DNA from: Planctomycetota bacterium
GTDB taxonomy: Bacteria > Planctomycetota > Brocadiia > Brocadiales > Brocadiaceae
Direction: 5' to 3'
DNA: 64,000 nucleotides
Assembly (NCBI GenBank): GCA_016188675.1
Contig: JACPHJ010000093.1
Coordinates: 62,001 to 126,000 of the forward strand
Positions 1 to 9,441 of the stretch are shown here, piece by piece; position 1 is the stretch's first letter, and every line of letters starts with the position of its first letter. The notes beneath the pieces are model-generated. The model was not told the origin of the DNA. It worked only from the letters and a program-made list of their open reading frames with translations, and made no database searches. Both the position numbers and the translations under genes were made by a program.

Positions 1-260
1 GGGGATAATCCATTTGTAGAAAATACCAATCTGGCATTTGGACATCTCTTTGTTATGACTTCAACTACTTCAGGCAAATCATTTCTAAGAAATGGTTCCC
101 CTCCGCTGATGTTTATATTCTTTAAAGAAGTTGGGAGTCTTGCATAATCCCTAGGCTCTAACGCCGCAGATTGACTCGAATTTGACTTCCATATATCGCA
201 CATAACACAGCGGGCATTGCAGCGATAAGTAACAGCTAGTACAGCATCCGTTGGTTTCAT
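1..260 (-). CDS. Radical SAM protein, N-terminal part (runs off the window)
   Basis: The first 86 residues are visible; the rest lies beyond the left edge. Residues C14, C18 and C21 form the CxxxCxxC motif (RCNARCVMC) that holds the 4Fe-4S cluster of radical SAM enzymes. NISGGEPFLRNDL further on is the SAM-binding GGE motif. The start is the ATG at 258-260. Its substrate cannot be told from this part; it could modify a peptide or take part in surface-polymer metabolism. One copy of the 55-bp repeated element lies 76 bp upstream and points at this start. Confidence 0.85.
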   Translation of the reverse strand, partial: MKPTDAVLAVTYRCNARCVMCDIWKSNSSQSAALEPRDYARLPTSLKNINISGGEPFLRNDLPEVVEVITKRCPNARLVFSTNGLS

Positions 261-336
261 AAAGTTTTTCTACCTTCTCTTTATTTATGAGTAAATAAGA
301 TTTAATAAAGAATTTTATCCATTCTTTACTATAGTT

Positions 337-391
337 GTAAATCCATGAAATCGAGTATACCCTAAAGGATTAACCCTTTAGCATATATCCT
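337..391 (-). promoter_or_regulatory. 55-bp conserved element, copy a
   Basis: Read on the minus strand it begins AGGATATATGC, has GGGTTAATCC and GGGTATACTCGATTTC in the middle, and ends GGATTTAC. It matches six other copies in this window and lies upstream of the radical SAM gene, in that gene's direction. The role is unknown; a promoter or regulator site is inferred. In the rest of 261-660 I see no convincing gene, only a 37-codon open stretch on the minus strand just beyond the glycosyltransferase stop. Confidence 0.6.
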
Positions 392-660
392 CAATATCGG
401 TTCTGCCCGGAATGGTCATGCCAAGCGAGGTCGGAGCATCACAACGGAGTCGGTGAAGAGGAAAAGTTGCCGAAGGCCTGATTTGGAAAAGAAAAGTTGG
501 TAGTGTAAAAACTGTCCAAAAAACAGGTAAAAAGCGGAATACGAGGCTTCTTAAAATTTATCTCTGAAGATAGTGCATTTCCCAATGAGCTAAATTGTTA
601 CCATTTTTATGTTTGTTCACACGTTTCTCCAGGAGAAATTCGATAATATCCTTTTTACGT

Positions 661-1908
661 TCACTGAAGTCGTTGTTTTCCCATCGCTGACTGATAGATG
701 TTCATTAATCCCTGGTAATATTTTTCTGCGTTAAAATTTTGTTCTGCAAATAATCTGGCATTTTTCCCCATCTCAGCAACTTTAACAGGGTTCTCAAACG
801 CATGTCTAATCTTTTCGGCTAAATCACTGGCATTTCCAGACTCAAAAGTTAATCCCGTTTCTCCGTTTCTCACCAACTCAGGAATACCACCGATCTTTGC
901 CCCGATAACTGGTTTTCCAAGCGCAAATGCCTCAATGACCGACATAGGATTATTCTCATACCACTCGGATGGGAGCACAACTGTCTTACTCCTTTTTATC
1001 TCACGGTACAATTCGTCACCCTTTCGATAGCCGAGGAATCGAACATTTTTAACGCCCTCTTTTTTGGCCCACTCTTCCAGGTTCTTTCTCAATGGGCCAT
1101 CTCCGATTATTTTAACCTCAATATCCTGCCCGATTTTTTTTGCCGCTTTCAGCAATGTCCACAATCCCTTTTCAATCGTGAGCCTTCCAAAATAGGCAAT
1201 GGAGTTTTCCCAGCCATTTTCTTGAGTATTAATTCTTTTAAACTTATCGGTATCAATAAAATTAGGCAGATGGACAATTTCCTTTGCAAATCCCATTTCG
1301 TGTAATTTCTCCTTCAAGAAAAGGCTGGGAGAAACGAAGACATCCACGTTGTTATATATAGCAAGTATTTTGTGGTGCAGGAACATTTCGAGAACAGCAA
1401 GGACGCTTTTTGTAAATGATCCCTTGACGCATCTGTTTTTTATTGCAAGAAAATATTCCCCGTTATTGCACGCCTCGCAAGGTCTTTCGTGTGCCAGCAT
1501 GGAATATGATGCGCACACCATCTTGTAATCGTGCAGGGTCATTATTACTGGGATATTTCCTTTTTTCAATTCATGAAGGATGGAAGGAGAAATCTGATGA
1601 TGGATATTGTGAAGGTGTGCAATATCTGCGGGGTACTTGTCTAATAACAGAGACAATTGTTTCCTTGCCTCAAGTGAGTAGAGAATCCTTCCGGCATCTT
1701 TCATCTGCTTTATCAGACCGTTGCCGTTAGTAAGATCTACATAAGGCATAAAATAACTGTTGGTTTCACAAGGTACATTATCAGGGTGATGCATTGAGAA
1801 GAAAGAAGACGAGTGACCGTGTGATTCCAGTATTCTTGCCGTTCCGAAATAGACCGCTTCACTGCCACCGCGCAAATAATGAAATTTGTTAATATGAAGA
1901 ACATTCAT
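661..1908 (-). CDS. Glycosyltransferase family 4 (GT-B)
   Basis: A 415-residue retaining glycosyltransferase, probably adding a sugar to the repeat unit of the exopolysaccharide on the cytoplasmic side. The N-terminal half begins with the typical acceptor-domain strand and glycine loop (MNVLHINKFHYLRGGSE). The C-terminal half has the nucleotide-sugar site, with the E-x7-E motif in EWYENNPMSVIEA near residues 318-327, then GKPVIGAKIGGIPELV. A cysteine-rich insert near residues 131-160 is common in this subgroup. The gene starts two bases after the methyltransferase stop, so the two are probably cotranscribed. Donor and acceptor cannot be predicted. Confidence 0.9.
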   Translation of the reverse strand: MNVLHINKFHYLRGGSEAVYFGTARILESHGHSSSFFSMHHPDNVPCETNSYFMPYVDLTNGNGLIKQMKDAGRILYSLEARKQLSLLLDKYPADIAHLHNIHHQISPSILHELKKGNIPVIMTLHDYKMVCASYSMLAHERPCEACNNGEYFLAIKNRCVKGSFTKSVLAVLEMFLHHKILAIYNNVDVFVSPSLFLKEKLHEMGFAKEIVHLPNFIDTDKFKRINTQENGWENSIAYFGRLTIEKGLWTLLKAAKKIGQDIEVKIIGDGPLRKNLEEWAKKEGVKNVRFLGYRKGDELYREIKRSKTVVLPSEWYENNPMSVIEAFALGKPVIGAKIGGIPELVRNGETGLTFESGNASDLAEKIRHAFENPVKVAEMGKNARLFAEQNFNAEKYYQGLMNIYQSAMGKQRLQ

Positions 1909-1910
1909 TT

Positions 1911-2537
1911 CTAAAATATGATGATAAAATCCATTGTAAATCCGAGTAGCTTGTTTGCAATTATCTTGTAATTATTGATTCCAGTCTTCATCAAAAGGCT
2001 TTTTATGTCATTTATTGATAAAAGATTCATATAGTTTCCCGCAGCCCAAGATTTCCCAATCAATTTTAAATAATTATCAAATATTCCTTTGGGCAAATAA
2101 TGGAGTAACGGTGTGCGGGTATGCACTTCAATTGGGAAAAATTTGTTGGGGGTAGTGAGAAACACCTTTGACGCTATTCGCTTTGCTTCCGATAGAAAAA
2201 TGATTTGCTTGTCAAAATTGCCCACATGCTCAATGACGGCATTAGACCAGCAAACGTCAAACTCCTTATCGCCAAAGGGAAAAACAGTCCCATTGTACTG
2301 AATAACCTTCACCTTTGGATATCTTTCTTTGAACATCTTAGGCGTATTTACCCCTAAAGCAGTCAACATCTCAGGATACGGATAATACTTTTCAATATAA
2401 TTGTCTGTTGAAGAGTATTCGTTTTCAGAAAATCCCACATCAAGTACACGCAATTCAGGATTGGGAGAAATTTCCTTAAAGAAGATGTCCCACTTCCTGT
2501 TTCTGTTACATGCGGATATCTTGTGTGCTAACGACAT
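1911..2537 (-). CDS. Class I SAM-dependent methyltransferase
   Basis: About 208 residues. The glycine-containing SAM loop is RVLDVGFSENEYS near residue 31, and FDVCWSNAVIEHV is the post-II motif of Methyltransf_11-type enzymes. It may methylate a sugar of the polymer or a lipid carrier; the context (glycosyltransferases on both sides) favours sugar methylation, which is inference. I chose the ATG at 2537 over a TTG 18 bases upstream. It ends just before the downstream glycosyltransferase. Confidence 0.8.
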   Translation of the reverse strand: MSLAHKISACNRNRKWDIFFKEISPNPELRVLDVGFSENEYSSTDNYIEKYYPYPEMLTALGVNTPKMFKERYPKVKVIQYNGTVFPFGDKEFDVCWSNAVIEHVGNFDKQIIFLSEAKRIASKVFLTTPNKFFPIEVHTRTPLLHYLPKGIFDNYLKLIGKSWAAGNYMNLLSINDIKSLLMKTGINNYKIIANKLLGFTMDFIIIF

Positions 2538-2570
2538 GTTATGACTACCAACCAATTTTTAATACACCAT

Positions 2571-4886
2571 TCAGTTAAAACTCAGAACACTTGGTTCGCC
2601 ACGTTTGTAAAGGACAGGTCTATCAAAGGGGGTTGTTTTAATAATTTCCCCATCTTTCGTTAACTCTGTTATGATGCTCCATTCCTTGGGATGTCTTCCA
2701 GGTCCTGCTGGTACATCTGGATCTATGACATTATAACGAGGATGGTCAATAGCATTCACAATCAAAAAATTAGGAACATTTTCTATCTTAAAAATTGAGT
2801 GTTCACCTAAAGGTGCCGCATTTCCTCCGTATCCAAAAATTCGTATGTTATTAGAATTTCTTACCCATAAAACCGGCACTATACCTTCGCCTTTAACACC
2901 AAAAATTGTTATGTTATTTGAATTCTTAATTTCAGATATTGCATCACTCTTCGCATATTGTGATTGAAACATATAAAAAGATAAAGGTCCAGTAATACCG
3001 TCCACAAGTATATTCCTATAGTCTGGGTTTTCTATAACAGATTCACTATATTGATTATACCATCGCCCTCCTCCAAATCCGGTTATTATGGATAATGGCT
3101 TTTTTCGCTCAGGCAAATGAGCAGGAGCACCATATCCACACAACGGTGCTAATCTTGGTTTAACAATTCTTAAGATAGATTCTCCACCACACTGCCATTT
3201 TAATGCATACGCCCCTGGAACTTCTCTAGGTACATATATTCCTATACAATCAAGAATTGTAGTTGCTTCTTTTATGTTGGCGGTTTCAACTATTGGTTTT
3301 GGATTATCTGGGTCTTTAAAATAACCTTCTTTCTCTCGTATCATTATTGTTGAAAAATAAGGATCGATTCCAATTAGTTTGGTATTTGGTTTTAAGTTAA
3401 TAGTTTTTTTGACACGATAAAATCCTTTTGGAAGAAACACTCTTTCATTTTCGTCAATTGCCTTTTGAATTGCTTGTGTGTCATCTGAATAACCGTCTCC
3501 CTTTGCGTTGTAAGGAGAAAGTTTTATATTAACTGCTCCTTTTGAATCCCAAGAAGGAAAGTTGTTATTCCATATATGTTTACTTACCAAATCTTGTGGT
3601 GGTTCCTGTTCGATTTTACATTCTAATGTATCGTTAGTTATTTTAATTCCGTTTATATAAATTGGTTGATCGTATTGCATTCCTTCCCATGCCTTTGGCT
3701 TTATATAGTGGGCATATTCTTGTATTCTAATCCATCCATTTGGATTGCCAATTACTTCAGAGCCATCCGAATTCAAAATAACTTTAGTAACTCCTTTTAT
3801 ATATACATTATTCAAATAAGCACAACGATTTGTTAAAATAGCACAAGAATTTTTATCATTTTCCTCAAAAATAATTTCACTATCAACTAGGCATAGTGGC
3901 CCTTGGAAAAAAGTATCATAATCGGGTGTAATTTTAATAACAGGGCCTTTTATTTTTGTAACTATCTTTACACCTACAGCGCAAAGCGATTGTCTGCCAC
4001 CGTAGAGTAGTGCTGTTTCAGATTGGTTTAGTAAGGTAATTCCTGCTAACACTGGGGTTGGTTGTGTTTCTTTTAGGTCCATACCAATTTTACCGCCAAT
4101 CACAGTAATGTTGGTATGACTACCTCCTGATCCTGAGCCACCAGACACCCCAATTAATCCATGCGTTGCATCTATTGTTGAATCCATAATTCCAGATCCC
4201 TCTGCCCCTCTTAATCGTATTGCAACCGCCCCAGAATTTCCCGTGCCGATTTCAATATCGATGTTAACAAATTTTTGATTAAATGCCCAAGAGGGGGAAT
4301 CCCTCTTTAAATCTCGCATATCGCGTGTCCAGAAGTGAACTACATATTTTGGTTTATATGGATTATTAAAACCAGGTGAATTGGGAGCTAGATATATCTT
4401 AGGACGTTTATTACCTTTGGATCGTTCACCCATTAAGGAACAAAAAAATGTTGTTGCAGGTAATATTTTACCATTTTGTCGTATATAAAAATCCTGAATA
4501 CAGGAGAGTGTTTCGGAAATTTTATATATACCGAGAGGAAAGTAACATACCATTTGATAATCACGTGCCATATTGATTGCATCTTGGATCGCTTTTGTTG
4601 AGTCTCTCTGTCCAGTAGGATCCGCCAAAAATGGTGGCGATGTAACATCAACAAAACCCCAAGCGGCTAATTTATTATTCTTCAATATCTCTGGAATATC
4701 CAATCTGGCCTCATCCATAACAGGACTTCGAACTGTTGTGTGTGTGTAGTGTAATATTGGATTGTTCTTGCCTATAATATCTCCAAAGCTATTTTTGTAA
4801 TTTAATTCTTTTCCATTACTAACTTCTATTTCCAAGAAGAAGATCAAAAAAGTTATTATAAGTACACTTACTGATAGTTTAATCAT
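2571..4886 (-). CDS. Secreted pectate-lyase-fold (beta-helix) protein
   Basis: About 771 residues. The start at 4886 gives a signal-anchor-like N-terminus (MIKLSVSVLIITFLIFF) and an ATGA overlap with the stop of the upstream glycosyltransferase, so translation is probably coupled. Two copies of the pectate-lyase-superfamily opening motif are seen: GQRDSTKAIQDAINMA with YFPLGIYKIS near residues 90-125, and GDGYSDDTQAIQKAID with FLPKGFYRVK near 465-500. In known relatives this fold cleaves or modifies acidic polysaccharides, so the protein may trim or remodel the exported polymer. No catalytic residues can be assigned from sequence alone. Confidence 0.8.
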   Translation of the reverse strand: MIKLSVSVLIITFLIFFLEIEVSNGKELNYKNSFGDIIGKNNPILHYTHTTVRSPVMDEARLDIPEILKNNKLAAWGFVDVTSPPFLADPTGQRDSTKAIQDAINMARDYQMVCYFPLGIYKISETLSCIQDFYIRQNGKILPATTFFCSLMGERSKGNKRPKIYLAPNSPGFNNPYKPKYVVHFWTRDMRDLKRDSPSWAFNQKFVNIDIEIGTGNSGAVAIRLRGAEGSGIMDSTIDATHGLIGVSGGSGSGGSHTNITVIGGKIGMDLKETQPTPVLAGITLLNQSETALLYGGRQSLCAVGVKIVTKIKGPVIKITPDYDTFFQGPLCLVDSEIIFEENDKNSCAILTNRCAYLNNVYIKGVTKVILNSDGSEVIGNPNGWIRIQEYAHYIKPKAWEGMQYDQPIYINGIKITNDTLECKIEQEPPQDLVSKHIWNNNFPSWDSKGAVNIKLSPYNAKGDGYSDDTQAIQKAIDENERVFLPKGFYRVKKTINLKPNTKLIGIDPYFSTIMIREKEGYFKDPDNPKPIVETANIKEATTILDCIGIYVPREVPGAYALKWQCGGESILRIVKPRLAPLCGYGAPAHLPERKKPLSIITGFGGGRWYNQYSESVIENPDYRNILVDGITGPLSFYMFQSQYAKSDAISEIKNSNNITIFGVKGEGIVPVLWVRNSNNIRIFGYGGNAAPLGEHSIFKIENVPNFLIVNAIDHPRYNVIDPDVPAGPGRHPKEWSIITELTKDGEIIKTTPFDRPVLYKRGEPSVLSFN

Positions 4887-6058
4887 CTTTTCTCTAAAGC
4901 ATTGACAAAATCGAGCAATCTTTTGGCCTGTTTGTTCCAAGTATATCCTTCTTTAACTATTTCAATACCTTCTTTCCCCCATTCTTCTATGTATTTTCTG
5001 TTTTCATAACAATAGTTTATTGCCTTAGCAATAGATTCGTAACTGTTATCTTTTATAAAATATCCACATTTTTTATTTCCAATTACATTTCTGAAAGTCC
5101 ACATATCGGTACAAATCACAACTTTACCCATTGCAAGATACTCAATAAGCTTTATTGGATTATTGTTGTTCCAGTACCCTATGTTAGGATATGCCATAAT
5201 TGCACAGTCACAATAACTAATGTGCTTTGGTATTTCTGCATGAGGTACAGGGGGGAGTATAAAAACATTTTTTTCTAAATTGAGTTTCTTAATTAAACGA
5301 AGTATATCATCTTTTGCTTTGCTGCCTGTAACTGCATTACCTATTAAAACGAGACAAATGTCTTTTCTACTAAGCATAGCTAACGCTTCAACAGTCTCAA
5401 ACAAGCCCCTATTATATGAAATTTCGCCGTGCTGCATTAAAACAAACTTATCCCTAAAGAATGTTGGTTTAAAGTTGTCTTTAAACTTTTGAGGGGAGAA
5501 CCTATCTATATCTACCCCAGAACCCCATACCCCTATATTTGTACTCGTAAATTTAAAATCCTGACAAACCTGTTGTTTATAAAAATCAGTGATTACCGTC
5601 ATGCCGTCCAAAAAAACTTTACAATACCAATAAGATAGTTTTGTATATATTTTCATTCCCCTGTCTTTTATTGTGGAATCTTTTGAAGTTGAGTTGTAAA
5701 AAGGAGTTCTATTGTCAACGATAAACAACGAACGGGTTGGGAGTAGTATCGAAAAAGGGATGCTGAACCAGATACTAAAAATATCTAATATGACAGCTTG
5801 AGGTCTAAATTTGAAATAATGGTAAAGAAATTTTACATATCCAAAAAATAAGAAGCTCAGCACCCTAAAAACCTTTTTTCTTATTATAAATACCCGAATA
5901 TGGCTTCGGTCAATTATATTGCTATTCGGTTTGCCAGCTATGGCGATTTTAACCGTACAGCCACAATTAAGTTCTAACTCCCGGCACATTTCACGCCACG
6001 TAGTTATATGTAGCGTATCAATATCAAATTGCAATCTTGGAAACCACAATATTTTCAT
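4883..6058 (-). CDS. Glycosyltransferase family 4
   Basis: About 391 residues from the ATG at 6058 (MKILWFPRLQFDIDTLH); an upstream in-frame start would add 14 residues deeper inside the polymerase gene. The C-terminal donor-binding half is recognisable from FVLMQHGEISYNRGLFETVEALA, which I read as the usual G-x-R/N-G loop, and from NNNPIKLIEYLAMGKVVIC near residue 320. The gene overlaps the end of the polymerase gene by 35 bases and the beta-helix gene by 4, which fits one operon. Linkage and sugar are unknown. Confidence 0.85.
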   Translation of the reverse strand: MKILWFPRLQFDIDTLHITTWREMCRELELNCGCTVKIAIAGKPNSNIIDRSHIRVFIIRKKVFRVLSFLFFGYVKFLYHYFKFRPQAVILDIFSIWFSIPFSILLPTRSLFIVDNRTPFYNSTSKDSTIKDRGMKIYTKLSYWYCKVFLDGMTVITDFYKQQVCQDFKFTSTNIGVWGSGVDIDRFSPQKFKDNFKPTFFRDKFVLMQHGEISYNRGLFETVEALAMLSRKDICLVLIGNAVTGSKAKDDILRLIKKLNLEKNVFILPPVPHAEIPKHISYCDCAIMAYPNIGYWNNNNPIKLIEYLAMGKVVICTDMWTFRNVIGNKKCGYFIKDNSYESIAKAINYCYENRKYIEEWGKEGIEIVKEGYTWNKQAKRLLDFVNALEKR

Positions 6059-7460
6059 TGGTTTTATTGCTCTGTTTTGTAGAAACAACCAACAACGCAT
6101 ACATTACCCAAGCAAATTGTGTAGTATGCTCATATCTTAAATATTCTATTTTAGATTCATCTATTAATATTGCAGTAACAGAAATGGTAAGAAAAAAAAT
6201 TGTAAACCAATTTTCCGATTCTCTCACGTGATACAAATTACACCATGCTTTTATTAATATTGTTAACCAAAATATTGCATAAATAACCAATCCAAAAATC
6301 CCTATTTTGTATAGTATTGTTAAATACAAAGAATGAAATCCTCCTGCATTTATTGAAATGTATTGGGATGTTATATCATATAAACCGTTGCCAAATATTT
6401 TAGGATTTTTGAGTAAATCTAATGCTGTTTTCCATACTTGTGCACGATTAATAGCTTCTGGAGAAGTTATATCTGAAGAGTGTAAAAAGGTTTCCATACG
6501 TTGAAATATCCCATGTGTTAGGCTTGTAAACATGAAAGCAACTAGACCAAATCCAAAAATAAGCAATAATATCTTTATTGAAAGTTCTTTGTAGTTGTTT
6601 TTTAATAAATTGAGAAATATAAAAATTATGATAATCATGAACACAAGTAACAATAAGGCAGATCTCGTATTTGTAAATACAATCCCCGCGACAGAGCAAA
6701 GTAATGAAGCATAAAATCCATATTTTTTTGTCTTATAAATAAGACACATTGACAATACAGCACCAACAAGAAACCACTCAGCAAGTAGTTCATAATCTCC
6801 AACCGTTCCAGTGGCACGCAAAAATCCTTCTCTAATACTTGCACCTGCAATAGTTTCTCTCCTAGCAAAAAGATTGAAATAATTGGCTATGGCAGGAGTT
6901 TTCAACTGGAAAAATGCTATTACTGATTGTAGAACAAGAACAAGCAAAACTATTTTAATAATTAATAATACTTCTGAATCTTTTTTGATTACTGCAAGTA
7001 TCATAAAATACAATAAAATTCCGCTACAATATGCAACATAATATCGAATAGATTGTTCAAGAAAATAAGGATTAAGCAACAATGATATTGTTAAATTGAA
7101 AAATAATAGTATGGGAAGAATAGTTTCAGATTTAATCTCGAAAAACAATTTCTTTAATGTTAGTCGGTAGAATATCAAAATTAAAAAGAAAAAGTATATA
7201 GTTAATGTGGTAACTGACAAAGCGTCTTGGGCACGAAATTGAATAATATAAGGAAAAGGTATTGTTGCAATGATTATGTAGAGAACGTAATTATTTGTTT
7301 TTTTTATTCCAATTTTTGTAAATCCAATAATACTTAGTAATACCAAAAAGAGGAAAATAATTAATGCAAAGGCTGTTTTGCTTCCAGATAAGATTAATAA
7401 TCCAGTTAGAAATGATAAAAATATTGCTATAAATAAATGCATATCGTTTTGATAGACCAT
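6024..7460 (-). CDS. O-antigen ligase/polymerase-type membrane protein (Wzy/WaaL-like)
   Basis: About 478 residues, almost wholly hydrophobic, with roughly ten to twelve membrane segments and a larger periplasmic loop in the C-terminal half. That loop holds NGLYDITSQYISINAGGFHSLYLTILYKIGIFGL, split here as the H-S-x-Y-L pattern typical of the Wzy_C/O-antigen-ligase family (GFHSLYLTILYKIG). Such proteins join lipid-linked repeat units at the outer face of the inner membrane. No start has a good ribosome site; I took the ATG at 7460, and a TTG at 7484 or ATG at 7442 are possible. Confidence 0.8.
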   Translation of the reverse strand: MVYQNDMHLFIAIFLSFLTGLLILSGSKTAFALIIFLFLVLLSIIGFTKIGIKKTNNYVLYIIIATIPFPYIIQFRAQDALSVTTLTIYFFFLILIFYRLTLKKLFFEIKSETILPILLFFNLTISLLLNPYFLEQSIRYYVAYCSGILLYFMILAVIKKDSEVLLIIKIVLLVLVLQSVIAFFQLKTPAIANYFNLFARRETIAGASIREGFLRATGTVGDYELLAEWFLVGAVLSMCLIYKTKKYGFYASLLCSVAGIVFTNTRSALLLLVFMIIIIFIFLNLLKNNYKELSIKILLLIFGFGLVAFMFTSLTHGIFQRMETFLHSSDITSPEAINRAQVWKTALDLLKNPKIFGNGLYDITSQYISINAGGFHSLYLTILYKIGIFGLVIYAIFWLTILIKAWCNLYHVRESENWFTIFFLTISVTAILIDESKIEYLRYEHTTQFAWVMYALLVVSTKQSNKTNENIVVSKIAI

Positions 7461-7467
7461 ATTGTTA

Positions 7468-8487
7468 TTATGGTTGTGCTTCAACGCATGTTTTACAACA
7501 ATCGAATAAAAATTTATCCCTCTTCAGAAAAGACTCTCTCAGCTTTTTCCTGAATTCATTATTCCATACATTTTTACCTTCTTTAAACAAATTGCCATAT
7601 TCTTTGTTTGTGCCCATTGCCCTATGGCATCCAGCCGTATTGCCTTCCATATCAATTCCAATCCAATTCCACAATGGAATACATGCTCTTGCTGGTCTTT
7701 CCAATCCTTTTCGTACCAAACTTGGCCAGTCAATTTTTACTTTGATATTTTTTCTTTTCCACTCGGAAATTTTTGCAACAACTTCATCATCATCACAGGT
7801 AAGTACACCCGTATAATCATTGTAGTTGTTGTGTGGTATCAGATTGTGCAAAGTTAATCCGTCCACTTTTATATCTTCAGCAAATTTAATTACCTCTCCT
7901 AACTGATCAACCAAATTACGTGTAAGCACAAAGGAGAGGGAAAGTAAATATTTCCCCACTTTGCGTTTTTCTGCTAAAGATTGAATACCTCTAACGATTT
8001 TGTTGAAGGTATTTTCATCTCCACCGCATGTTGATAAATAATTTTGAGCATCTAATGAGTTAATACTAATTTCTATATAATGAAATCCGGCTTGTATTAT
8101 TTCATCAATTCTATCCAGTAAAAGCGTGCCATTAGTTATAATGCTAGTTCTCATTGGATGCTTTTTAAATTCGGCATTGATTCTAAATAAATCTTCATTT
8201 AGTAACGGTTCTCCAAAACCGGCAAAATTTACATGACCTGCCCTAGGAAAATATTGCATTATTTTCCTAGCAACATCAAGCGATAAGTCTGGTCTTGTTT
8301 TATTAAAGTGTTTACTAAAATGATTACTAGAGTCAGACTGTCTTAAGCACCAGTTACATGATAGGGTACACCGATCTGTAACAAATAAACATATCTGCAC
8401 GGGGGCATTTTTGCAACGGGAATTACGATGTCCCAGTTTAAAAAGAAGATAGTTGTATAATTGCTTAAAAGAATAAAATTTACTCAT
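7468..8487 (-). CDS. Radical SAM/SPASM-type enzyme
   Basis: 339 residues. C40, C44 and C47 (CTLSCNWC) form the CxxxCxxC cluster motif and NFAGFGEPLLNEDL is the SAM-binding region. The C-terminal half has extra cysteines (ARACIPLWNW, TAGCHRAMG, DCCKTCVEAQP) placed as in SPASM domains, which hold auxiliary Fe-S clusters. SPASM enzymes modify peptides or sugars; in a polysaccharide operon a sugar-modifying role is plausible but not shown. An AGGG ribosome site precedes the ATG. It ends just before the polymerase gene. Confidence 0.85.
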   Translation of the reverse strand: MSKFYSFKQLYNYLLFKLGHRNSRCKNAPVQICLFVTDRCTLSCNWCLRQSDSSNHFSKHFNKTRPDLSLDVARKIMQYFPRAGHVNFAGFGEPLLNEDLFRINAEFKKHPMRTSIITNGTLLLDRIDEIIQAGFHYIEISINSLDAQNYLSTCGGDENTFNKIVRGIQSLAEKRKVGKYLLSLSFVLTRNLVDQLGEVIKFAEDIKVDGLTLHNLIPHNNYNDYTGVLTCDDDEVVAKISEWKRKNIKVKIDWPSLVRKGLERPARACIPLWNWIGIDMEGNTAGCHRAMGTNKEYGNLFKEGKNVWNNEFRKKLRESFLKRDKFLFDCCKTCVEAQP

Positions 8488-8508
8488 TCCCTACCCTTGC
8501 ACATTATT

Positions 8509-9420
8509 TTATTGCATCCAATGTGATAAATTCCTGTTAATTAGATTTTGGAGTTTTATAATATCTTCTTTGTATAAATCATTAAGGTATTTCTTTGTTT
8601 CAGGTTTCATTTTTGGTTTATCTAGGTTTCTTGATCTTAAAGTTTCTTTAAGTCTTTTTATTTGATCATCAGGTAAAAATGATTTTAAAAATGTTTTAAT
8701 AATTTTTTTAGGTAAATTAGGTTTAGTTAAAAAATCATTGATAAATTTATTCTTTGGTATTCCAGAAACATTAAACTTGATATTTGTATCAGGAGCAAAT
8801 GAAGTATCTACATTTAAATATGCAAACATATCTTTAACCAAACCTAGTACGTTATTTTCCAAATCTTCATATAGGTAAACCCTAACATGAGGAAAATTTT
8901 CTATAAACGCTTTTACCTGCTTATAGTAAAAACCGCTTTTTGTACGATGCCATCCCCATCCCCAATTCTGGCTTATTCTGTAATCTTCTTCAATCAATGC
9001 ATCTTCAAAGGAAAGCTTTTCTATTCCCTCTCTTCGATGGTGCAAATAGTTAGAATAAGCTCGATCAACAGGATTTCTTAATATTATTACAATCCTTACT
9101 TTGTCCCCCAAAAGGGATTTTATATTCTTTATGCTATTCTCATAATAATACAAATAATCGGGCGATATATCTCCTATTGCCTTTTCGTGAGTAACTGTGG
9201 AAAAAAGCGATGTATATTCATCTATACTTTTAATTATTTGCATGTTTAAATCTTCGTCATCACCTGGGCCTACATAGTCCGCTGTCATATTTGAGAAGAA
9301 TTTACATTCTTTTACTCTAGAGAGATATACTTGCGGATGTTGTTTCAAATAATAATAAAGCGATGTTGTTCCGCTTTTCGCGGCACCAACAACTAAAAAA
9401 TTGGGTAATTTAGTCACCAT
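8509..9420 (-). CDS. Sulfotransferase (PAPS-dependent)
   Basis: 303 residues. The N-terminus carries the 5'-phosphosulfate loop of the sulfotransferase fold (FLVVGAAKSGTTSLYYYL, residues ~8-25). The 3'-phosphate-binding strand and helix follow in VIILRNPVDRAYSNYLHH near residues 112-130. This is the pattern of heparan/NodH-type carbohydrate sulfotransferases. It would transfer sulfate from PAPS to a hydroxyl of the polysaccharide. PAPS supply and PAP removal genes lie just upstream in the same direction (10.4-14.7 kb). A GGAAAG ribosome site precedes the start. Confidence 0.88.
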   Translation of the reverse strand: MVTKLPNFLVVGAAKSGTTSLYYYLKQHPQVYLSRVKECKFFSNMTADYVGPGDDEDLNMQIIKSIDEYTSLFSTVTHEKAIGDISPDYLYYYENSIKNIKSLLGDKVRIVIILRNPVDRAYSNYLHHRREGIEKLSFEDALIEEDYRISQNWGWGWHRTKSGFYYKQVKAFIENFPHVRVYLYEDLENNVLGLVKDMFAYLNVDTSFAPDTNIKFNVSGIPKNKFINDFLTKPNLPKKIIKTFLKSFLPDDQIKRLKETLRSRNLDKPKMKPETKKYLNDLYKEDIIKLQNLINRNLSHWMQ

Positions 9421-9441
9421 TTTATCTTTCCGAGTTTTTAA

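Noticed and set aside
560-672. A short open stretch on the minus strand after the first glycosyltransferase (ERKKDIIEFLLEKRVNK)
   Set aside because: Only about 37 codons with no start or ribosome site; it may be an old gene end but cannot be supported.
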